64,000 nucleotides of DNA, from assembly GCF_051020955.1 (NCBI RefSeq), contig NW_027476193.1, positions 248,001 through 312,000 on the forward strand, written 5' to 3'. The DNA comes from Megalopta genalis. Taxonomy: Eukaryota; Arthropoda; Insecta; Hymenoptera; Halictidae. Made by a program: the position numbers and the translations under genes. The notes under the pieces are model-generated. The model was given only the letters and a program-made list of their open reading frames with translations, ran no database searches and was not told the DNA's origin. Below are positions 7,977 through 22,429 of this stretch, in pieces (position 1 is the stretch's first letter; every line of letters begins with the position of its first letter).

Positions 7977-10762
7977 GAATTCGTAGCTGAATCATGTGTT
8001 TCGCATGGATTTGAAGCTAACTCGTTTGTTTCGTCTGTATTTGAAGCTAAATCATGTATATCACGAGTATTTGAAGCTAAACCATTTGTTTCGCATGGAT
8101 TTGAAGTTAAGCCTCCTACTTCGCATTGATTTGAAACTAAATCATGCGTATCGCATGGATTGGAATCTAACTCGTTTGTTTCGCCTGCATTTGAAACTAA
8201 ATCATGTATATCACAAGTATGTGAAGCTAAAACATTTGTTTCGCGTGGATTTGAAGATAATCCTTCTACTTCGCATTGATTTGAAGCTAAATCATGTGTT
8301 GCGCATGGTTTTTAAGCTAAATCATGTGTTTCACATGAATTTGAAGCCAAATCATGTGTTTCGCTTGGAATTCAAGCTAACTCGTTTGTCTCGCGGGCAT
8401 TTGATGCTGAATCATGTATATCAAATGTATTTGAAGCTAAACCATTTGATACGCATGGATTTGTAGCTAATCCTTCTAAGTCGCATTGATTTGAAGCTGA
8501 ATCATGTGTTTCGCATGGATTTGAAGCTAACTCGTTTGTTTCGTCTGCATTTGAAGCTAAATCATGTATATCACGAGTATTTGAAGCTAAAACATTTGTT
8601 TCGGATGGATTTGAAGATAAGCCTTCTACTTCGCATTGATTTGAAGCTAAATCATGTGTATCGCATGGATTGGAATCTAACTCGTTTGTTTCGCCTGCAT
8701 TTGAAACTAAATCATGTATATCACAAGTATTTGAAGCTAAAACATTTGTTTCGCATGGTTTTGAAGATAAGCCTTCTACTTCGCATTGATTTGAAGCTAA
8801 ATCATATGTATCGCATGGATTTGAAGCTAACTCGTTTGTTTCGCCTGCATTTGAAGCTAAATCATTTATATCACATGTATTTTAAGCTAAACCATTTGAT
8901 TCGTATGGATTTGAAGTTAAGCCTCCTACTTCGCATTGATTTGAAACTAAATCATGCGTATCGCATGGATTGGAATCTAACTCGTTTGTTTCGCCTGCAT
9001 TTGAAACTAAATCATGTATATCACAAGTATTTGAAGCTAAACCATTTGTTTCGCATGGATTTGAAGTTAAGCCTCCTACTTCGCATTGATTTGAAACTAA
9101 ATCATGCGTATCGCATGGATTGGAATCTAACTCGTTTGTTTCGCCTGCATTTGAAACTAAATCATGTATATCACAAGTATGTGAAGCTAAAACATTTGTT
9201 TCGCGTGGATTTGAAGATAATCCTTCTACTTCGTATTGATTTGAAGCTAAATCATGTGTTGCGCATGGTTTTTAAGCTAAATCATGTGTTTCACATGAAT
9301 TTGAAGCCAAATCATGTGTTTCGCTTGGAATTCAAGCTAACTCGTTTGTCTCGCGGGCATTTGATGCTGAATCATGTATATCACATGTATTTGAAGCTAA
9401 ACCATTTGATACGCATGGATTTGTAGCTAATCCTTCTAAGTCGCATTGATTTGAAGCTGAATCATGTGTTTCGCATGGATTTGAAGCTAACTCGTTTGTT
9501 TCGTCTGCATTTGAAGCTAAATCATGTATATCACGAGTATTTGAAGCTAAACCATTTGTTTCGGATGGATTTGAAGATAAGCCTTCTACTTCGCATTGAT
9601 TTGAAGCTAAATCATGTGTATCGCATGGATTGGAATCTAACTCGTTTGTTTCGCCTGCATTTGAAACTAAATCATGTATATCACAAGTATTTGAAGCTAA
9701 ATATTTGTTTCGCATGGTTTTGAAGATAAGCCTTCTACTTCGCATTGATTTGAAGCTAAATCATATGTATCGCATGGATTTGAAGCTAACTCGTTTGTTT
9801 CGCCTGCATTTGAAGCTAAATCATTTATATCACATGTATTTGAAGCTAAACCATTTGATTCGTATGGATTTGTAGCTAAATCTTCTACTTCGCATTGAAT
9901 TGTAGCAAAATTATGTCTCTCGCATGTACTTGAAACTAAGCTTTCTACTTCGCATTGATTTGAAGCTAAATCATGTGTATCGCATAGATTTGAAGCTAAC
10001 TCGTTTGTTTCGCCTGCATTTGAAGCTAAATCATTTATATCACATGTATTTGGAGCTAAACCATTTGATTCGTATGGATTTGTAGCTAAATCTTCTACTT
10101 CGCATTGATTTGAACAAAATTATGTCTTTCGCATGGACTTGAAGCTAAGCCTTCTACTTCGCATTCATTTGAAGCTAGATCATGTGTTTCGCTTGGATTT
10201 GAAGCTAACTCGTTTGTTTCGCCTGCATTTGGAGCTGAATCATGTATATCACAAGTATTTGAAACTAAACCATTTGATTCGTCTGGATATGTTGCTAAAT
10301 CTTCTATTTCGCATTGATTTGAACAAAATTATGTCTTTCGCATGGACTTGAAGCTAAGCCTTCTACTTCACATTGATTTGAAACTAGATCATGTGTTTCG
10401 CTAGGATTTGATGCTAACTCGTTTGTTTCGCCTGCATTTGAAGCTGAATCATGTATATCACAAGTATTTGAAGCTAAACCATTTGATTCGTATGGATTTG
10501 TAGCTAAATCTTCTACTCTGCATAGATTTGAACAAAATTATGTCTTTCGCATGAACTTGACGCTAAGCCTTCTACTTCGCATTGATTTGAAGCTAGATCG
10601 TGTGTTTCGCTTGGATTTGAAGCTGAATCATGTGTTTCGCTTGGATTTGAAGCTAAGTCGTTTGCTTCGCATGCAGTAGAAGCTAAATCATGTATATCAC
10701 AAGTATTTGAAACTGAAACATATCTTTCGTATGAATATTAAGCTAAACGATATGTTTCGTTT
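7977..10762 (+). repeat. Type I super-repeat, 2,786 bp, lacking the divergent block
   Basis: It contains the 960-bp unit at 8490-9449 and a partial second copy. Near 10355-10370 an E monomer passes directly from the usual GCCTTCTACTTC into the end of the divergent block (ACATTGA with TTTGAAACTAG following), so most of that block has been deleted. A private 29-bp monomer lies near 9702. Confidence 0.82.
8490..9449 (+). repeat. 960-bp, 32-monomer unit
   Basis: The monomer order is that of 1441-2400. The second copy begins at 9450. It contains a private 1-bp deletion near 9702 that turns a D monomer into 29 bp and shifts every downstream reading frame. Confidence 0.88.
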
Positions 10763-13581
10763 GAATTCGTAGCTGAATCATGTGTTTCGCATGGATTTGA
10801 AGCTAACTCGTTTGTTTCGTCTGCATTTGAAGCTAAATCATGTATATCACGAGTATTTGAAGCTAAACCATTTGTTTCGCATGGATTTGAAGTTAAACCT
10901 CCTACTTCGCATTGATTTGAAACTAAATCATGTGTATCGCATGGATTGGAATCTAACTCGTTTGTTTCGCCTGCATTTGAAACTAAATCATGTATATCAC
11001 AAGTATGTGAAGCTAAAACATTTGTTTCGCATGGATTTGAAGATAATCCTTCTACTTCGCATTGATTTGAAGCTAAATCATGTGTTGCGCATGGATTTGA
11101 AGCTAAATCATGTGTTTCGCATGAATTTGAAGCCAAATCATGTGTTTCGCTTGGAATTCAAGCTAATTCGTTTGTCTCGCGAGCATTTGATGCTGAATCA
11201 TGTATATCACAAGTATTTGAAGCTAAACCATTTGATACGCGTGGATTTGTAGCTAATCCTTCTAAGTCGCATTGATTTGAAGCTAAATCATGTGTTTCGC
11301 TTGGATTTGAAGCTAACACGCCTGTTTCACATGCTGTTGAAGCTAGATCATGTATACCACGAGTATTTGAAGCTAAAACATTTGTTTCGGATGGATTTGA
11401 AGATAAGCCTTCTACTTCGCATTGATTTGAAGCTAAATCATGTGTGTCGCATGGATTTGAAGCTACCTCGTTTGTGTCGCCTGCATTTGGAGCTGAATCA
11501 TGTATATCACAAGTATTTGAAGCTAAACCATTTGATTCGTATGGATATGTTGCTAAATCTTCTACTTCGCATTGATTTGAAACTAAATCATGTGTATCGC
11601 ATGGATTGGAATCTAACTCGTTTGTTTCGCCTGCATTTGAAACTAAATCAAGTATATCGCAAGTATTTGAAGCTAAAACATTTGTTTCGCATGGATTTGA
11701 AGATAAGCCTTCTACTTCGCATTGATTTGAAGCTAAATCATATGTATCGCATGGATTTGAAGCTAACTCGTTTGTTTCGCCTGCATTTGAAGCTAAATCA
11801 TTTATATCACATGTATTTGAAGCTAAACCATTTGATTCGTATGGATTTGTAGCTGAATCTTCTACTTCGCATTGATTTGAACAAAATTATGTCTTTCGCA
11901 TGTACTTGAAGCTAAGACTTCCACTTCGCATTGATTTGAAGCTAGATCATGTGTTTAGCTTGGATTTGAAGCTAACTCGTTTGTTTCGCCTGCATTTGAA
12001 GCTAAGTCATGTATACCACGAGTATCTGAAGCTAAAACATTTGTTTCGGATGGATTTGAAGATACGCCTTCTACTTCGCATTGATTTGAAGCTAAATCAT
12101 GTGAATCGCATGGATTTGAAGCTACCTCGTTTGTGTCGCCTGCATTTGGAGCTGAATCATGTATATCACAAGTATTTGAAGCTAAACCGTTTGATTCGTA
12201 TGTATATTTTTCTAAATCTTCTACTTCGCAATGATTTGAAGCAAAATTTTGTCTTTCGCATGGACTTGAAGCTAAGCCTTCTACTTTGCATTGATTTGAA
12301 GCTAAATCCAATGTATCGCATGGATTTGAAGCTATCTCGTTTGTTTCGCATTCAGTTGAAGCTATAACACTTAGATTCGCAAGTATTTGAAGCTAAACCA
12401 TTTGTTTCGCCTGCATTTGAAGCTAAATCATTTATATCACATGTATTTGAAGCTAAACCATTTGATTCGTATGGATTTGTAGCTAAATCTTCTACTTCGC
12501 ATTGATTTGAACAAAATTATGTCTTTCGCATGTACTTGAAGCTAAGACTTCCACTTCGCATTGATTTGAAGCTAGATCATGTGTTTAGCTTGGATTTGAA
12601 GCTAACTCGTTTGTTTCGCCTGCATTTGAAGCTAAGTCATGTATACCACGAGTATCTGAAGCTAAAACATTTGTTTCGGATGGATTTGAAGATACGCCTT
12701 CTACTTCGCATTGATTTGAAGCTAAATCATGTGAATCGCATGGATTTGAAGCTACCTCGTTTGTGTCGCCTGCATTTGGAGCTGAATCATGTATATCACA
12801 AGTATTTGAAGCTAAACCATTTGATTCGTATGGATATGTTGCTAAATCTTCTACTTCGCATTGATTTGAAGCAAAATTATGTCTTTCTCATGGACTTGAA
12901 GCTAAGCCTTCTACTTCGCATTGATTTGAAGCTAAATCATATGTATCGCATGGATTTGAAGCTAACTCGTTTGTTTCGCATTCAGTTGAAGCTATATCGC
13001 TTAGATTCACAAGTATTTGAAGCTAAACCATTTGTTTCGCATGGATTTGAAGGTAAGCCTTCTAGTTCGCATTGTTGTGAAGTTAACTCGATTGTTTCGC
13101 CTGCATTAGAAGCTATATCACTTACATCACAATTATCTGAAGATAAATCATTTGTTTCTCATGTATTTGTAGCTAAGCCGTCTACTTCACATTGATTTGA
13201 AACTAGATCATGTGTTTCGCTAGGATTTGATGCTAACTCGTTTGTTTCGCCTGCATTTGAAGCTGAATCATGTATATCACAAGTATTTGAAGCTAAACCA
13301 TTTGATTCGTATGGATTTGTAGCTAAATCTTCTACTCTGCATTGATTTGAACAAAATTAAGTCTTTCGCATGGACTTGAAGCTAAGCCTTCTACTTCGCA
13401 TTGATTTGAAGCTAGATCGTGTGTTTCGCTTGGATTTGAAGCTGAATCATGTGTGTCGCTTGGATTTGAAGCTAAGTCGTTTGCTTCGCATGCAGTAGAA
13501 GCTAAATCATGTATATCACAAGTATTTGAAACTGAAACATATCTTTCGTATGAATATTAAGCTAAACGATATGTTTCGTTT
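10763..13581 (+). repeat. Mixed-subtype super-repeat, 2,819 bp
   Basis: It starts like type I but carries consistent variants, such as GGATTTGAAGCTAAATCATG at about 11093-11112 instead of TTTTTAAGC, and CACGCCTGTTTCACATGC near 11314. It then contains type II monomers with GTTTAGCTTGG (near 11952 and 12582). The segment starting at 11876 is repeated at 12506, a 630-bp offset, and the two agree for about 310 bp. A divergent block lies at 12985-13195. Confidence 0.82.
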
Positions 13582-16500
13582 GAATTCGTAGCTGAATCAT
13601 GTGTTTCGCATGGATTTGAAGCTAACTCGTTTGTTTCGTCTGCATTTGAAGCTAAATCATGTATATCACGAGTATTTGAAGCTAAACCATTTGCTTCGCA
13701 TGGATTTGAAGTTAAGCCTCCTACTTCGCATTGATTTGAAACTAAATCATGTGTATCGCATGGATTGGAATCTAACTCGTTTGTTTCGCCCGCATTTGAA
13801 ACTAAATCATGTATATCACAAGTATGTGAAGCTAAAACATTTGTTTCGCATGGATTTGAAGATAATCCTTCTACTTCGCATTGATTTGAAGCTAAATCAT
13901 GTGTTGCGCATGGATTTGAAGCTAAATCGTGTGTTTCGCATGAATTTGAAGCCAAATCATGTGTTTCGCTTGGAATTCAAGCTAACTCGTTTGTCTCGCG
14001 AGCATTTGATGCTGAATCATGTATATCACAAGTATTTGAAGCTAAACCATTTGATACGCGTGGATTTGTAGCTAATCCTTCTAAGTCGCATTGATTTGAA
14101 GCTAAATCATGTGTTTCGCTTGGATTTGAAGCTAACACGCCTGTTTCACATGCTGTTGAAGCTAGATCATGTATACCACGAGTATTTGAAGCTAAAACAT
14201 TTGTTTCGGATGGATTTGAAGATAAGCCTTCTACTTCGCATTGATTTGAAGCTAAATCATGTGTGTCGCATGGATTTGAAGCTACCTCGTTTGTGTCGCC
14301 TGCATTTGGAGCTGAATCATGTATATCACAAGTATTTGAAGCTAAACCATTTGATTCGTATGGATATGTTGCTAAATCTTCTACTTCGCATTGATTTGAA
14401 ACTAAATCATGTGTATCGCATGGATTGGAATCTAACTCGTTTGTTTCGCCTGCATTTGAAACTAAATCAAGTATATCGCAAGTATTTGAAGCTAAAACAT
14501 TTGTTTCGCATGGATTTGAAGATAAGCCTTCTACTTCGCATTGATTTGAAGCTAAATCATATGTATCGCATGGATTTGAAGCTAACTCGTTTGTTTCGCC
14601 TGCATTTGAAGCTAAATCATTTATATCACATGTATTTGAAGCTAAACCATTTGATTCGTATGGATTTGTAGCTAAATCTTCTACTTCGCATTGATTTGAA
14701 CAAAATTATGTCTTTCGCATGTACTTGAAGCTAAGACTTCCACTTCGCATTGATTTGAAGCTAGATCATGTGTTTAGCTTGGATTTGAAGCTAACTCGTT
14801 TGTTTCGCCTGCATTTGAAGCTAAGTCATGTATACCACGAGTATCTGAAGCTAACACATTTGTTTCGGATGGATTTGAAGATACGCCTTCTACTTCGCAT
14901 TGATTTGAAGCTAAATCATGTGAATCGCATGGATTTGAAGCTTCCTCGTTTGTGTCGCCTGCATTTGGAGCTGAATCATGTATATCACAAGTATTTGAAG
15001 CTAAACCGTTTGATTCGTATGTATATTTTTCTAAATCTTCTACTTCGCAATGATTTGAAGTAAAATTTTGTCTTTCGCATGGACTTGAAGCTAAGCCTTC
15101 TACTTCGCATTGATTTGAAGCTAAATCAAATGTATCGCATGGATTTGAAGCTAACTCGTTTGTTTCGCATTAAGTTGTAGCTATATCACTTAGATTCGCA
15201 AGTATTTGAAGCTAAACCATTTGTTTCGCCTGCATTTGAAGCTAAATCATTTATATCATATGTATTTGAAGCTAAACCATTTGATTCGTATGGATTTGTA
15301 GCTAAATCTTCTACTTCGCATTGATTTGAACAAAATTATGTCTTTCGCATGTACTTGAAGCTAAGACTTCTACTTCGCATTGATTTGAAGCTAGATCATG
15401 TGTTTAGCTTGGATTTGAAGCTAATTCGTTTGTTTCGCCTGCATTTGAAGCTAAGTCATGTATATCACGAGTATTTGAAGCTAAAACATTTGTTTCGGAT
15501 GGATTTGAAGATAAGCCTTCTACTTCGCATTGATTTGTAGCTAAATCATGTGTATCGCATGGATTGGAATCTAACTCGTTTGTTTCGCCTGCATTTGAAA
15601 CTAAATCATGTATATCACAAGTATTTGAAGCTAAAACATTTGTTTCGCATGGATTTGAAGATAAGCCTTCTACTTCGCATTGATTTGAAGCTAAATCATA
15701 TGTATCGCATGGATTTGAAGCTAACTCGTTTGTTTCGCCTGCATTTGAAGCTAAATCATTTATATCACATGTATTTGGAGCTAAACCATTTGATTCGTAT
15801 GGATTTGTAGCTAAATCTTCTACTTCGCATTGATTTGAACAAAATTATGTCTTTCGCATGTACTTGAAGCTAAGACTTCCACTTCGCATTGATTTGAAGC
15901 TAGATCATGTGTTTAGCTTGGATTTGAAGCTAACTCGTTTGTTTCGCATTCAGTTGAAGCTATATCACTTAGATTCGCAAGTACTTGAAGCTAAACCATT
16001 TGTTTCGCCTGCATTTGAAGCTAAATCATTTATATCACATGTATTTGAAGCTAAACCATTTGATTCGTATGGATTTGTAGCTAAATCTTCTACTTCGCAT
16101 TGATTTGAACAAAATTATGTCTTTCGCATGTACTTGAAGCTAAGACTTCTACTTCGCATTGATTTGAAGATAGATCATGTGTTTAGCTTGGATTTGAAGC
16201 TAACTCGTTTTTTTCGCCTGCATTTGAAGCTAAGTCATGTATATCACGAGTATTTGAAGCTAAAACATTTGTTTCGGATGGATTTGAAGATAAGCCTTCT
16301 ACTTCGCATTGATCTGAAGCTAAATCATGTGTATCGCATGGATTTGAAGCTACCTCGTTTGTGTCGCCTGCATTTGGAGCTGAATCATGTATATCACAAG
16401 TATTTGAAGCTAAACCATTTGATTCGTATGGATATTTTGCTAAATCTTCTACTTCGCAATGATTTGAAGCAAAATTATGTCTTTCGCATGGACTTGAAGC

Positions 16501-19500
16501 TAAGCCTTCTACTTCGCATTGATTTGAAGCTAAATCAAATGTATCGCATGGATTTGAAGCTAACTCGTTTGTTTCGCATTCAGTTGAAGCTATATCACTT
16601 AGATTCGCAAGTATTTGAAGCTAAAGCATTTGTTTCGCATAGATTTGAAGATAAGCCTTCTAGTTCGCATTGTTTTGAAATTAACTCGATTGTTTCGCCT
16701 GCATTTGAAGCTATATCACTTACATCGCAATTATCTGAAGATAAATCATTTGTTTCTCATGTATTTGTAGCTAAGCCTTCTACATCTCATTGATTTGAAA
16801 CTAGATCATGTGTTTCGCATGGATTTGAAGCTACCTCGTTTGTGTCGCCTGCATTTGGTGCTGAATCATGTATATCACAAGTATTTGAAGCTAAACCATT
16901 TGATTCGTATGGATATGTTGCTAAATCTTCTACTTCGCAATGATTTGAAGCAAAATTATGTCTTTCGCATGGACTTGAAGCTAAGACTTCCACTTCGCAT
17001 TGATTTGAAGCTAGATCATGTGTTTAGCTTGGATTTGAAGCTAACTCGTTTGTTTCGCCTGCATTTGAAGCTAAGTCATGTATATCACGAGTATTTGAAT
17101 CTAAAACATTTGTTTCGGATGGATTTGAAGATAAGCCTTCTACTTCGCATTGATTTGAAGCCAAATCATGTGCATCGCATGGATTTGAAGCTACCTCGTT
17201 TGTGTCGCCTGCATTTGGAGCTGAATCATGTATATCACAAGTATTTGAAGCTAAACCATTTGATTCGTATGGATATGTTGCTAAATCTTCTACTTCGCAA
17301 TGATTTGAAGCAAAATAATGTCTTTCGCATGGACTTGAAGCTAAGCCTTCTACTTCGCATTGATTGGAACAAAATTATGTCTTTCGCATATACTTGAAGC
17401 TAAGACTTCTACTTCGCATTGATTTGAAGCTAGATCATGTGTTTAGCTTGGATTTGAAGCTAACTCGTTTGTTTCGCCTGCATTTGAAGCTAAGTCATGT
17501 ATATCACAAGTATTTGAAGATAAAACATTTGTTTCGGAAGGATTTGAAGATAAGCCTTCTACTTCGCATTGATTTGAAGCTGAATCATGTGTGTCGCATG
17601 GATTTGAAGCTACCTCGTTTGTGTCGCCTGCATTTGGAGCTGAATCATGTATATCACAAGTATTTGAAGCTAAACCATTTGTTTCGTATGGATATGTTGC
17701 TAAATCTTCTACTTCGCATTGATTTGAAACTAAATCATGTGTATCGCATGGATTGGAATCTAACTCGTTTGTTTCGCCTGCATTTGAAACTAAATCAAGT
17801 ATATCGCAAGTATTTGAAGCTAAAACATTTGTTTCGCATGGATTTGAAGATAAGCCTTCTACTTCGCATTGATTTGAAGCTAAATCATATGTATCGCATG
17901 GATTTGAAGCTAAATCGTTTGTTTCGCCTGCATTTGAAGCTAAATCATTTATATCACATGTATTTGAAGCTAAATCATGTGAATCGCATGGATTTGAAGC
18001 TACCTCGTTTGTGTCGCCTGCATTTGGAGCTGAATCATGTATATCACAAGTATTTGAAGCTAAACCGTTTGATTCGTATGTATATTTTTCTAAATCTTCT
18101 ACTTCGCAATGATTTGAAGCAAAATTTTGTCTTTCGCATGGACTTGAAGCTAAGCCTTCTACTTTGCATTGATTTGAAGCTAAATCATGTGTATCGCATG
18201 GATTGGAATCTAACTCGTTTGTTTCGCATTCAGTTGAAGCTATAACACTTAGATTCGCAAGTATTTGAAGCTAAACCATTTGTTTCGCCTGCATTTGAAG
18301 CTAAATCATTTATATCACATGTATTTGAAGCTAAACCATTTGATTCGTATGGATTTGTAGCTAAATCTTCTACTTCGCATTGATTTGAACAAAATTATGT
18401 CTTTCGCATGTACTTGAAGCTAAGACTTCTACTTCGCATTGATTTGAAGCTAGATCATATTGTTTAACTTGGATTTGAAGCTAACTCGTTTGTTTCGCCT
18501 GCATTTGAAGCTAAGTCATGTATATCACGAGTATTTGAAGCTAAAACATTTGTTTCGGATGGATTTGAAGATAAGCCTTCTACTTCGCTTTGATTTGAAG
18601 CTAAATCATGTGTATCGCATGGATTTGAAGCTACCTTGCTTGTGTCGCCCGCATTTGGAGCTGAATCATGTATATCACAAGTATTTGAAGCTAAACCATT
18701 TGATTCGTATGGATATGTTGCTAAATCTTCTACTTCGCAATGATTTGAAGCAAAATTATGTCTTTCGCATGGACTTGAATCTAAGCCTTCTACTTCGCAT
18801 TGATTTGAAGCTAAATCAAATGTATCGCATGGATTTGAAGCTGACTCGTTTGTTTCGCATTCAGTTGAAGCTATATCGCTTAGATTCGCAAGTATTTGAA
18901 GCTAAACCATTTGTTTCGCCTGCATTTGAAGCTAAATCATTTATATCACATGTATTTGAAGCTAAACCATTTGATTCGTATGGATTTGTAGCTAAATCTT
19001 CTACTTCGCATTGATTTGAGCAAAATTATGTCTTTCGCATGTACTTGAAGCTAAGACTTCTACTTCGCATTGATTTGAAGCTAGATCATATTGTTTAACT
19101 TGGATTTGAAGCTAACTCGTTTGTTTCGCCTGCATTTGAAGCTAAGTCATGTATATCACGAGTATTTGAAGCTAAAACATTTGTTTCGCATGGATTTGAA
19201 GGTAAGCCTTCTAGTTCGCATTGTTGTGAAGATAACTCGATTGTTTCGCCTGCATTAGAAGCTATATCACTTACATCGCAATTATCTGAAGATAAATCAT
19301 TTGTTTCTCATGTATTTGTAGCTAAGCCGTCTACTTCACATTGATTTGAAACTAGGTCATGTGTTTCGCTAGGATTTGATGCTAACTCGTTTGTTTCGCC
19401 TGCATTTGAAGCTGAATCATGTATATCACAAGTATTTGAAGCTAAACCATTTGATTCGTATGGATTTGTAGCTAAATCTTCTACTCTGCATTGATTTGAA

Positions 19501-19730
19501 CAAAATTATGTCTTTCGCATGGACTTGAAGCTAAGCCTTCTACTTCGCATTGATTTGAAGCTAGATCATGTGTTTCGCTTGGATTTGAAGCTGAATCATG
19601 TGTTTCGCTTGGATTTGAAGCTAAGTCGTTTGCTTCGCATGCAGTAGAAGCTAAATCATGTATATCACAAGTATTTGAAACTGAAACATATCTTTCGCAT
19701 GAATATTAAGCTAAACGATATGTTTCGTTT
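13582..19730 (+). repeat. Long composite super-repeat, 6,149 bp
   Basis: The first about 1.1 kb copies the preceding super-repeat (offset 2,819 bp). The rest is type II sequence without further marker pairs. The divergent block is at 16583-16793, and a partial one is at about 19190-19343. Confidence 0.8.
14695..19180 (+). repeat. Type II domain (GTTTAGCTTGG monomers), first block
   Basis: It is enriched in A monomers with GTTTAGCTTGG, 29-bp monomers followed by TACTTGAAGC, E monomers with GACTTC, and 30-bp A monomers with GAAGCAAAATTATG. The 150-bp HOR order is kept. A 31-bp form with ATATTGTTTAACTTGG occurs near 18456 and 19086. The boundaries are approximate, because type I and type II monomers interleave. 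Confidence 0.75.
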
Positions 19731-22429
19731 GAATTCGTAGCTGAATCATGTGTTTCGCATGGATTTGAAGCTAACTCGTTTGTTTCGTCTGCATTTGAAG
19801 CTAAATCATGTATATCACGAGTATTTGAAGCTAAACCATTTGTTTCGCATGGATTTCAAGTTAAGCCTCCTACTTCGCATTGATTTGAAACTAAATCATG
19901 CGTATCGCATGGATTGGAATCTAACTCGTTTGTTTCGCCTGCATTTGAAACTAAATCATGTATATCACAAGTATGTGAAGCTAAAACATTTGTTTCGCGT
20001 GGATTTGAAGATAATCCTTCTACTTCGCATTGATTTGAAGCTAAATCATGTGTTACGCATGGTTTTTAAGCTAAATCATGTGTTTCACATGAATTTGAAG
20101 CCAAATCATGTGTTTCGCTTGGAATTCAAGCTAACTCGTTTGTCTCGCGGGCATTTGATGCTGAATCATGTATATCAAATGTATTTGAAGCTAAACCATT
20201 TGATACGCATGGATTTGTAGCTAATCCTTCTAAGTCGCATTGATTTGAAGCTGAATCATGTGTTTCGCATGGATTTGAAGCTAACTCGTTTGTTTCGTCT
20301 GCATTTGAAGCTAAATCATGTATATCACGAGTATTTGAAGCTAAAACATTTGTTTCGGATGGATTTGAAGATAAGCCTTCTACTTCGCATTGATTTGAAG
20401 CTAAATCATGTGTATCGCATGGATTGGAATCTAACTCGTTTGTTTCGCCTGCATTTGAAACTAAATCATGTATATCACAAGTATTTGAAGCTAAAACATT
20501 TGTTTCCCATGGTTTTGAAGATAAGCCTTCTACTTCGCATTGATTTGAAGCTGAATCATGTGTTTCGCATGGATTTGGAGCTAACTCGTTTGTTTCGTCT
20601 GCATTTGAAGCTAAATCATGTATATCACGAGTATTTGAAGCTAAAACATTTGTTTCGGATGGATTTGAAGATAAGCCTTCTACTTCGCATTGATTTGAAG
20701 CTAAATCATGTGTATCGCATGGATTGGAATCTAACTCGTTTGTTTCGCCTGCATTTGAAACTAAATCATGTATATCACAAGTATTTGAAGCTAAAACATT
20801 TGTTTCGCATGGTTTTGAAGATAAGCCTTCTACTTCGCATTGATTTGAAGCTAAATCATATGTATCGCATGGATTTGAAGCTAACTCGTTTGTTTCGCCT
20901 GCATTTGAAGCTAAATCATTTATATCACATGTATTTTAAGCTAAACCATTTGATTCGTATGGATTTGAAGTTAAGCCTCCTACTTCGCATTGATTTGAAA
21001 CTAAATCATGCGTATCGCATGGATCGGAATCTAACTCGTTTGTTTCGCCGGCATTTGAAACTAAATCATGTATATCACAAGTATTTGAAGCTAAACCATT
21101 TGTTTCGCATGGATTTGAAGTTAAGCCTCCTACTTCGCATTGATTTGAAACTAAATCATGCGTATCGCATGGATTTGAAGCTAACTCGTTTGTTTCGCCT
21201 GCATTTGAAGCTAAATCATTTATATCACATGTATTTTAAGCTAAACCATTTGATTCGTATGGATTTGTAGCTAAATCTTCTACTTCGCATTGAATTGTAG
21301 CAAAATTATGTCTCTCGCATGTACTTGAAACTAAGCTTTCTACTTCGCATTGATTTGAAGCTAAATCATGTGTATCGCATAGATTTGAAGCTAACTCGTT
21401 TGTTTCGCCTGCATTTGAAGCTAAATCATTTATATCACATGTATTTGGAGCTAAACCATTTAATTCGTATGGATTTGTAGCTAAATCTTCTACTTCGCAT
21501 TGATTTGAACAAAATTATGTCTTTCGCATGGACTTGAAGCTAAGCCTTCTACTTCGCATTCATTTGAAGCTAGATCATGTGTTTCGCTTGGATTTGAAGC
21601 TAACTCGTTTGTTTCGCCTGCATTTGGAGCTGAATCATGTATATCACAAGTATTTGAAACTAAACCATTTGATTCGTCTGGATATGTTGCTAAATCTTCT
21701 ACTTCGCATTGATTTGAAACAAAATTATGTCTTTCTCATGGACTTGAAGCTAAGCCTTCTACTTCGCATTGATTTGAAGCTAAATCATATGTATCGCATG
21801 GATGTGACGCTAACTCGTTTGTTTCGCATTCAGTTGAAGCTATATCGCTTAGATTCACAAGTATTTGAAGCTAAACCATTTGTTTCGCATGGATTTGAAG
21901 GTAAGCCTTCTAGTTCGCATTGTTGTGAAGATAACTCGATTGTTTCGCCTGCATTAGAAGCTATATCACTTACATCGCAATTATCTGAAGATAAATCATT
22001 TGTTTCTCATGTATTTGTAGCTAAGCCGTCTACTTCACATTGATTTGAAACTAGATCATGTGTTTCGCTAGGATTTGATGCTAACTCGTTTGTTTCGCCT
22101 GCATTTGAAGCTGAATCATGTATATCACAAGTATTTGAAGCTAAACCATTTGATTCGTATGGATTTGTAGCTAAATCTTCTACTCTGCATTGATTTGAAC
22201 AAAATTATGTCTTTCGCATGGACTTGAAGCTAAGCCTTCTACTTCGCATTGATTTGAAGCTAGATCGTGTGTTTCGCTTGGATTTGAAGCTGAATCATGT
22301 GTTTCGCTTGGATTTGAAGCTAAGTCGTTTGCTTCGCATGCAGTAGAAGCTAAATCATGTATATCACAAGTATTTGAAACTGAAACATATCTTTCGCATG
22401 AATATTAAGCTAAACGATATGTTTCGTTT
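19731..22429 (+). repeat. Type I super-repeat, 2,699 bp
   Basis: It resembles the first type I super-repeats but contains a 300-bp local duplication (20244-20843) and lacks the second 960-bp unit. The divergent block is at 21833-22043. Confidence 0.85.
20244..20843 (+). repeat. Local 300-bp tandem duplication (10 monomers x 2)
   Basis: The segments 20244-20543 and 20544-20843 match apart from a few substitutions. One is CCCATGG near 20516 in the first copy, where the second has CGCATGG. Another is GGATTTGGAGC at about 20571-20581 in the second copy. Each is two 150-bp HORs long. Other super-repeats have one copy. Confidence 0.87.

Noticed and set aside
10738..11136. Cysteine-containing ASNPCETHDL repeat protein on the minus strand
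   Set aside because: The frame starts at TTG, is cut by recurrent stops at TTAAGC and TTCAAGC monomers, and shows no purifying pattern.
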